Below, piece by piece: positions 43,288 to 48,477 of a stretch of DNA of 48,477 nucleotides (position 1 is its first letter; every line of letters starts with the position of its first letter). The notes beneath the pieces are model-generated. The model did no database searches, was not told the DNA's origin, and saw nothing but the letters and a program-made list of their open reading frames with translations. The stretch is from positions 1 to 48,477 of the IMG/VR virus record IMGVR_UViG_3300005288_000006; one strand, 5' to 3'. The position numbers and the translations under genes were made by a program. The DNA comes from a virus.

Positions 43288-46061
43288 TTGCCCCTCCTAC
43301 TGGTGCCGGTCACGTTATTAACTGCGTTGCCGAGTTTACCGCCGCCCATTACATCGCCCACTGTAACGTCAATGATGTAAGCGCGGTCGGCCTCACTGTA
43401 GCGACTCGTAGCCGTAGCGGCCTGACCGGTGTAGTTGTTGACATTGACGATCGGCGCGGCTGCGCCACCTCCGCCGGCCATCATGTCCTGCGAATTCTTG
43501 TTGCTGACCACTTCGCCGCGCTGGTTGGGGATCATGTACTGTTGCCCGCCTGCCGTGAAGATTTCCGGTGCCCCGCCTTCGTTTACGCGATATACGCTGT
43601 TGCCCGACACCGCGCCACCCGCGCGCCGTCCGCCACCAAATGATTTAGCGAGCAACATGGTCGCCAGCAGGGCCGCGCCCCCGATCACCGCCGCACCGCC
43701 GAACGATGCGATAGACGAAAGGCCCGCAGCAGGTGCCATACTGGTCGACACCGCCGTACCGGTAGTGGCCGCCGCAGTAGTGGTCTCAGTTGCAATGGCT
43801 GCCGTAGCGCCAGATTGTGCGGCAGCTACTGCGGCAATGCCGCCAGTTTGGGCGTTTGTGGTGCCTTGTGCGGCGGCAGCCATCATGATTTGTTGCTTAA
43901 CCCAGTCGGCGCCCATTTGGACGAAAGCCCCGACTACCGTGTTCAGCACAGTATTGGCGATCCCCCCGAGAGCTTCTTGCAGGCTGCCGGTGCCGGACAA
44001 TATTCCGGCGATACCTTGGGTAGCCGACTGGCTTAGGGCGTCGATGCTGCTGAGCAGAATTTCGTTACCCAGCGCCTGAGCCTTGAAGTTCTCTTCTTGC
44101 AGAACACGCATCTGCTCGGCATGAGCGGTTTCGGCCTGACCCTTGAGCTCCAGATACCGAGTATCGCTGAGCAACTTCTGATCATTGAGGGTCTGGAGCT
44201 GCTTAAGCTGATCCTCGTAATTCTGCGACTGTGCAGCGATTGGGTCTGCCTGTGCCAATGCGGCCCGTGCACCCTTGAGGTCGTACAGGGCGCCGGCCAT
44301 GTCCCTGATACGCTGTACTTCATCAGGGGTGGCAAACTTGGACAGGCTGAGCTGCGCAGCGTCCTGAGCAGCCTCGCGCGCGGTCTGTCCAACGTTGGCG
44401 ATCGCCTGACCCAATTGGGCGAACTGCTTTTGATCGGCGTCGGCAGCGGTTTGGCGCTCCTTGGCAGCGCGGCGAATTTCGGCCTGGGCTTTTGTCTCAA
44501 GCTTCGAAGCTTCCGAGGCGCCCTCGCGTTTGGCTTTGGTGCGGGCTTTCTCGGCCTCGCTCAATCGGTAGTTGTCAACAGCCAGCGCTACGGCCAGGTC
44601 TCGTTCCTGCTGAGTCGCGGAAGTCCCGAGCTTTTGTAGTGCTGCGATCTTGGCGCGCTCTTCCCCTTGCGCACGCAGCAGGGCATTCTGCTCGCCCAGT
44701 TGTTCGAGTGCTTTCTGGCCCTCGGTCGTGTCGGTCTTAGCGGCCCGAGGTTTCGCGCCCGGCCCGGCGCCGGATTCTCGTTTCTGTTCTTCGACACGTG
44801 CGTCCTGCATCGCCTTGATTTCTTTGTTCAAGGCATCAATACGGAGTTGAGTAGCGGCCGCCGTGGTTTTCAAGCCGTTGGCGACCTGCACCTGATACTG
44901 CTCTTCGGCGATCTGACGTTCGCGGATCAGCGTGTTGAATTTTTCTTGGCCCTGAAGGTTGCCTGCCAGATCATTGGTCGTGCGCGCGATCGAGTCCAGT
45001 GCGCGGGCCAGTCGTTGGCTTGCGCCTATTGCTTGATCGAGTTTTGACAGCGCAGCGCCGAAGGCTACGCTGACTGCGTTACCGGCATCCGACGCGGATC
45101 GCGGAATCTTTTTAAACTCCTCGTCCACCTGCGGAACGCGCTGCAGGAGCAAGTCGAACAGCTGCTCAGACGAAATTTTACCGTCGAGCATGGCCTGACG
45201 AAATTGACCCATCGACATTTTCGAGGCCGTCGCCAGTTGCCTGATCAGCTCCGGGGTCTGCTCTACGATGCTGTTGTACTCTTCAGCGCGCAGGGTCCCG
45301 CCGGCCAGGGATTGGCCTAATTGCCGCAAGGCGCTCGCGGTCTCTTCAGCGCTTGATCCGCCAATCTTGCCGATCTTTTGCAGGGTGCCGGTCAGCACTA
45401 GAACCTGATCGTTAGTTGCCCCGAGGCTTTTCAGACTGGCCGTCAAAGTCTCCCACAATTTAACCGTCGCCGGGACCGTTTGACCGGTCTGCGCGGCGAT
45501 CCGCAACAGCGCCTGATAATTGGTAGCCGCTTCTGTGAGAGAAGGGCTCAGGCGCGTTACTCGGGCTTCCAGCAGCGTGAACTGTTCGGCCGTCTGCCCC
45601 CAGGTCTTGAGGGTTTGAACCGTAATGACGCCAGCAATGACCGCGGCCAGTGGTGTAAGCGAAGTACCGAAGTTTCTCGTCTTTTTCTCAACAGAGCCCG
45701 TGGAACCATCAAGCTTTTTATATTGCGCATCGAGTTTTGCGAGGTACGACTGGTATTGCGCCGCGCTCAGCTGCCCCTTATTAAATGCTGCGCTGAGCTG
45801 GTCTTGCATCTCGTCGAGGCGCCGGGTAGCGGCAACGACCGGGTCTATCTTCCCGAGCAGGGCGCTGAGCGCGGCGGCCTCCTTATCAGTCGCGCGGGCC
45901 GTTTTATCCATTGTCTTGGCGTTGCGGTCGGCCGCCCGGTCGGTTTTGTCGAACGCGGTCTGCAAAGTGTCGAGGGTGTCTACGGCGCGTTTGCCGGCGT
46001 CGATAACCTTGTCGGTCTTGGCATCGACCTCATAGAAGATGGAGCCGGCATTTTCGGCCAT
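43284..46061 (-). CDS. Tail tape measure protein
   Basis: A 925-aa protein. N-terminal coiled coil (DKVIDAGKRAVDTLDTLQTA), then the tape-measure domain with TLEARVTRLSPSLTEAATNY-like and EETASALRQLGQSLAGGTLR / EEYNSIVEQTPELIRQLATA. A long Gln/Ala/Glu coiled middle follows. A Gly/Ala hydrophobic region (AAGLSSIASFGGAAVIGGAA, LLATMLLAKSFGGG) near residues 790-830 likely crosses the host membrane at DNA entry. At about 0.15 nm per residue it predicts a tail near 135-140 nm. Its length and lack of sheath genes indicate a siphovirus. Confidence 0.92.
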   Translation of the reverse strand: MAENAGSIFYEVDAKTDKVIDAGKRAVDTLDTLQTAFDKTDRAADRNAKTMDKTARATDKEAAALSALLGKIDPVVAATRRLDEMQDQLSAAFNKGQLSAAQYQSYLAKLDAQYKKLDGSTGSVEKKTRNFGTSLTPLAAVIAGVITVQTLKTWGQTAEQFTLLEARVTRLSPSLTEAATNYQALLRIAAQTGQTVPATVKLWETLTASLKSLGATNDQVLVLTGTLQKIGKIGGSSAEETASALRQLGQSLAGGTLRAEEYNSIVEQTPELIRQLATASKMSMGQFRQAMLDGKISSEQLFDLLLQRVPQVDEEFKKIPRSASDAGNAVSVAFGAALSKLDQAIGASQRLARALDSIARTTNDLAGNLQGQEKFNTLIRERQIAEEQYQVQVANGLKTTAAATQLRIDALNKEIKAMQDARVEEQKRESGAGPGAKPRAAKTDTTEGQKALEQLGEQNALLRAQGEERAKIAALQKLGTSATQQERDLAVALAVDNYRLSEAEKARTKAKREGASEASKLETKAQAEIRRAAKERQTAADADQKQFAQLGQAIANVGQTAREAAQDAAQLSLSKFATPDEVQRIRDMAGALYDLKGARAALAQADPIAAQSQNYEDQLKQLQTLNDQKLLSDTRYLELKGQAETAHAEQMRVLQEENFKAQALGNEILLSSIDALSQSATQGIAGILSGTGSLQEALGGIANTVLNTVVGAFVQMGADWVKQQIMMAAAAQGTTNAQTGGIAAVAAAQSGATAAIATETTTAAATTGTAVSTSMAPAAGLSSIASFGGAAVIGGAALLATMLLAKSFGGGRRAGGAVSGNSVYRVNEGGAPEIFTAGGQQYMIPNQRGEVVSNKNSQDMMAGGGGAAAPIVNVNNYTGQAATATSRYSEADRAYIIDVTVGDVMGGGKLGNAVNNVTGTSRRGN

Positions 46062-46676
46062 TTACTTTTTCCCCGAGCGCAGAGCGTTGATTTTCGCAAG
46101 TCGCGTCAGTGTAGCGTCAACGTCGCCCACGGTCATCGGTTTAGGGCCGGGCTTCGGCGGATACTTGGCACGCATCACCTGTACGAAACTCGTCATCGTC
46201 ATGTTCCACGCATCTGACTCGCTCATGTTGAGATGGGCGATCGCCGCAGCCACGTATTCCGCCGCCTTGAATTCTTTCATTGGCTCGCCCACTCGCCCGG
46301 ACTCCGGCTCAACGTCACCCATAACACCGTGACGGATCAACCCCTGCGCCAGGGCCACGATGTCGTAGAGCGGCATCTTGCCGGCTGCGTAGGCGATTCG
46401 GCCGCGACCGGTCGGCACCATGCCGCCGATCAAATCGCCCAGGTCCTGGTCCCCTGCGCAGGCATAGAGCACGGTCAGCGCCCACTCGAAACGCGCCTTG
46501 CGGAACTTGCTCAGCACATAGGCGTTGTCAGGCTCAGGGCTGAGCAGTATTGCGGTAGCTTCAACGATATCGGCCGGCGTGCCGATTTGGGACATAGAAA
46601 AAAGGGACGGGCGCAATAGATACGACCGTCCCCCTGCTTCTATCCCGACTTCGCCGATGGCGGTCAGGGCACGCAT
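46062..46676 (-). CDS. Tail assembly chaperone-like protein (DUF6246-like)
   Basis: A 204-aa protein just before the tape-measure gene, the usual place of tail assembly chaperones. It starts MRALTAIGEVGIEAGGRSYL and contains LRPSLFSMSQIGTPADIVEA, FEWALTVLYACAGDQDLGDL, and a C-terminal AWNMTMTSFVQVMRAKYPPK. I associate this pattern with DUF6246-type proteins. No obvious -1 frameshift into a second frame is needed. Binds the tape measure during assembly (family inference). Confidence 0.72.
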   Translation of the reverse strand: MRALTAIGEVGIEAGGRSYLLRPSLFSMSQIGTPADIVEATAILLSPEPDNAYVLSKFRKARFEWALTVLYACAGDQDLGDLIGGMVPTGRGRIAYAAGKMPLYDIVALAQGLIRHGVMGDVEPESGRVGEPMKEFKAAEYVAAAIAHLNMSESDAWNMTMTSFVQVMRAKYPPKPGPKPMTVGDVDATLTRLAKINALRSGKK

Positions 46677-47036
46677 TTACACCCCGACGAGCCAGGCCGT
46701 AACGTCGGTAGCCAAGGAAACTGCCAGGGTCACCGCGCCCAGTAGGTAGGCACGATAATTCTCGAGCGGGATGGCCACGAGGGCACCCGCCGCAACAACA
46801 ATCGATGCTCCCGCCGCGGTGCTGAACGCCGAACCGGTGCCCGGCACTTTGACAGAGGCCGGAGCATCGGCGCCGTCCAGGGTCAAGGTAACGCTTGCGC
46901 CGGAGGCATTGCGAACGTACAGCACCTGCTTATAGGCAGGATTGTAGGTCAGGGTATTGGACACGCCGACGGCGATAGGTGCCACGACCGTAAAGCCCAC
47001 GGCTTCGCGTGGGCGGACTGCTGGGATATTGGCCAT
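46677..47036 (-). CDS. Hypothetical virion protein, beta-rich (119 aa)
   Basis: Starts MANIPAVRPREAVGFTVVAP and continues VLYVRNASGASVTLTLDGAD, AGASIVVAAGALVAIPLENY: a beta-sandwich type protein with many Ala, Val and Thr. It lies between tail tube and chaperone genes, starting at the stop of the tube gene. Could be a tail decoration or capsid-associated protein; only position supports it. Confidence 0.72.
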   Translation of the reverse strand: MANIPAVRPREAVGFTVVAPIAVGVSNTLTYNPAYKQVLYVRNASGASVTLTLDGADAPASVKVPGTGSAFSTAAGASIVVAAGALVAIPLENYRAYLLGAVTLAVSLATDVTAWLVGV

Positions 47037-47527
47037 TATGGAACCACCGGAGTGTCAGTCACGATCAGGCCGAACGGCGAGTTGGCCGCCGAGGCTTCGA
47101 ACGAACGGGTAACCAGGTCGGTAGTTGGCGCCGACAGCGAAATGTTCGTGATGATCATGAAGCATTCGTAGGTCAGATCCGGGCCAGTCAGGCGGATCCA
47201 CGCGTAGGGCTTGCCGCCGGTAGCCGTGCCTTGAATCACGTGCTTGACGAGCATGATCTGGTTGAACCGGCCAACTTCGTCGGCAGCGCGCGCATTCAGG
47301 TCGCCGCTCAGCGAGTAGTTGAGGTAGCTCGCCGCGGTGTCCTTGATATTGCCGGTCGACGAGTCGTCGGTCGAATCGAGCGTGTCCCACTCAACTGTCT
47401 GTTCTTTGCTGGTAAAACCGCCGATTGGGATGTAGTCGCCCGAGTCTGGTCTGACGTCGCCACAGCCGATGAAAAACTCCATCGCATAATCGACGCCCGT
47501 CAGGGGCTGGTTGGCACATACTGGCAT
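47036..47527 (-). CDS. Major tail (tube) protein
   Basis: A 163-aa protein with the place and pattern of small tail-tube subunits: MPVCANQPLTGVDYAMEFFI, IGGFTSKEQTVEWDTLDSTD, AASYLNYSLSGDLNARAADE and the end MIITNISLSAPTTDLVTRSF, EASAANSPFGLIV. These strands, including the 'tt-sslSG..d' turn, are typical of TP901-1/lambda V type tube folds. It polymerises as hexamer rings around the tape measure. AGGG lies about 10 bases before the ATG. Confidence 0.8.
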   Translation of the reverse strand: MPVCANQPLTGVDYAMEFFIGCGDVRPDSGDYIPIGGFTSKEQTVEWDTLDSTDDSSTGNIKDTAASYLNYSLSGDLNARAADEVGRFNQIMLVKHVIQGTATGGKPYAWIRLTGPDLTYECFMIITNISLSAPTTDLVTRSFEASAANSPFGLIVTDTPVVP

Positions 47528-47602
47528 TTTCTTGCCCTCTATCTGGATGTTCAGTTATGCCCGAGAGGGCGCGTATCATGTTAACGCATCGGCGGCAAGC
47601 CG

Positions 47603-47995
47603 TCAGCCTATAATCAATCGCAGGGTAAACTCGTACCAGACACGTTCCTCGACCGTAAAACCGGGGCCGACCGGGCCGCCAATCATCCGAAACTGCACCA
47701 CGTCACAATTGCGGTTGTCGGTCTCAAGGCGGTCGCGAATGCCGTAAACGATCGAGCGCAGCGGATTGGTGTCGGCATTGCCGTTACGTGCACTGAGCAG
47801 GATCACCCGGACGGAATCATAGTGGATGTCGAGGCTGTTACTACTCGACGGTTGCATCGCGGTCAGCACACAGAGCCGTTTACCGACATTCGTTGCATTG
47901 TCGCGCCAAATACCTTGGTGCACTTCAAAGCCATAGCTCAGCCACGCCGGGTCGTCTTCCAGCCAATTTTTCACCGCTTCAACTGGAATGGTCAT
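47603..47995 (-). CDS. Tail terminator-like protein
   Basis: A 130-aa protein starting MTIPVEAVKNWLEDDPAWLS and containing DIHYDSVRVILLSARNGNAD, PLRSIVYGIRDRLETDNR and TVEERVWYEFTLRLI. The size, mixed alpha/beta pattern and position between the neck protein and tail tube fit the lambda U/HK97 gp10-type terminator that caps the tail. Overlaps the neck gene (ATGA). The 75 bp following it up to the tube gene contain no gene. Confidence 0.75.
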   Translation of the reverse strand: MTIPVEAVKNWLEDDPAWLSYGFEVHQGIWRDNATNVGKRLCVLTAMQPSSSNSLDIHYDSVRVILLSARNGNADTNPLRSIVYGIRDRLETDNRNCDVVQFRMIGGPVGPGFTVEERVWYEFTLRLIIG

Positions 47996-48414
47996 AGCTG
48001 CATCTCTCGCTTGATCGCATCTTTGATCTCGGCCAAGCCGTCACGCTCGAAGCCCTTTGTCAGAAACCCCGGTTCCGCACCGTTGGCCCCCATGCTGTTA
48101 TCCCACACGTTGCCCAGGGTCGCCGGGCTACGCGGCGTGTTGGTCCCCTTGAGTGTGCCCGGCTTCTCGTGCACCGCTGCTGCGTAGGCGGCCGTGTAGC
48201 CGTAGCGGCCGGTCCAGCCGTCACCCGTACGCTCGACACGGCGAAATCGACTGTTTACCAGGGTGCTCAGCGCCATTGGCGTCAACGCGTCCGCATAGCC
48301 GCCGCCGATAATCAGCACGGTTGTCAGGCAGTTCTCGGTCATCGGCCCAGCGATGTCATCGAAAACCGCCTTGAGATTATTGCGAACGGTGTTCAGCCCT
48401 TTGACTGGCATCAT
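47992..48414 (-). CDS. Neck / tail-completion protein, HK97 gp10-like
   Basis: A 140-aa protein: VKGLNTVRNNLKAVFDDIAG at the N terminus, then TGRYGYTAAYAAAVHEKPGT and a conserved C-terminal FLTKGFERDGLAEIKDAIKR. The pattern 'YAxxVHexpgtl...kFLtkaf' is diagnostic of gp10-like minor capsid/neck proteins that join head and tail. Its ATG (also at position 47 of the left repeat) overlaps the stop of the 44-661 gene, so the gene bridges the contig joint. Confidence 0.85.
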   Translation of the reverse strand: MMPVKGLNTVRNNLKAVFDDIAGPMTENCLTTVLIIGGGYADALTPMALSTLVNSRFRRVERTGDGWTGRYGYTAAYAAAVHEKPGTLKGTNTPRSPATLGNVWDNSMGANGAEPGFLTKGFERDGLAEIKDAIKREMQL

Positions 48415-48477
48415 GCGGCCCTCATTCGGAAAGACGGTGGCACCACTGCTGACAGTTGAGCAAAGGCGACCGTGCCC
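48368..48477. repeat. Terminal direct repeat, right copy (identical to 1-110)
   Basis: Exact copy of the first 110 bases. It includes the first codons of the neck gene. Remove one copy to obtain the circular map. Confidence 0.97.

Noticed and set aside
1-48477. tRNA, rRNA, CRISPR array, insertion sequence or integrase
   Set aside because: I looked for cloverleaf features, spaced repeats, transposase DDE and integrase R-H-R-Y motifs on both strands. None was convincing, so none is listed.

Overview
This window is one essentially complete genome of a double-stranded DNA tailed phage with siphovirus (long, non-contractile tail) architecture. The first 110 bases are repeated exactly at the end. 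A gene on the minus strand (GTG at 661, stop at 44) couples through an ATGA overlap to the gene that starts at 48414, so the map is circular with a unit length of about 48,367 bp. I see no integrase, lytic repressor or partition genes, so a virulent lifestyle is likely. The host cannot be proven from sequence. The Lar-like, Rmf/CrpP-like and CsrA/RsmA-like proteins, the high G+C and the sigma70-like promoters fit a pseudomonad or related gamma/betaproteobacterium (inference).

Layout. (1) The late morphogenesis block lies on the minus strand. It runs from the prohead protease (6494) through decoration protein, major capsid, head-tail connectors and small fibre-like proteins. It crosses the contig ends into the tail terminator, tail tube, tail chaperone, tape measure (925 aa), tail-tip proteins and two receptor-binding proteins that share an N-terminal anchor. 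It ends in a lysis cassette (two holin-like proteins, a muramidase/transglycosylase-like lysin, nested Rz/Rz1 spanins) at about 34.4 kb. Portal and MuF-type minor head protein (6572-8916) are on the opposite strand, and the terminase genes (11944-13993) are a further 3 kb away, so the packaging genes are scattered. (2) From 9 to 27 kb a series of short minus-strand operons carries many tiny genes (23-175 aa). They include a DNA methyltransferase, a Lar-like protein, a VRR-NUC-like nuclease, a protein with two TetR-like helix-turn-helix units, an SF2 helicase and a prim-pol/D5-like primase. A small plus-strand island of tail-fibre-like genes (20031-21016) sits among them. (3) From 27 to 34.5 kb the plus strand holds a replication block (DUF2800 nuclease, DUF2815 ssDNA-binding protein, family A DNA polymerase). 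After it come small accessory genes, including a CsrA-like protein and a SLOG-fold protein.

Regulation and replication. Eleven copies of one promoter type punctuate the early/middle operons: TTGACR, a 17-nt spacer usually ending AAAGRCGAA, then TANNNT. Several have their -35 box fused to the stop codon of the preceding gene. Strong stem-loop terminators lie between operons. Two promoter-to-terminator units (about 10.22-10.39 kb and 11.53-11.91 kb) contain no convincing gene and look like structured RNAs; the second has a 17-bp perfect inverted repeat with a competing third arm. A 300-bp intergenic stretch at 14.05-14.36 kb holds nine or ten copies of TGCAGGGGAT in both orientations beside AT-rich DNA, next to the primase. 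It is the best candidate replication origin.

The items most worth follow-up are the CsrA/RsmA-like protein with a large internal insertion, the two candidate structured RNAs, the iteron origin, the promoter family, and a plus-strand accessory cassette with its own promoter and bidirectional terminator inside the capsid operon.
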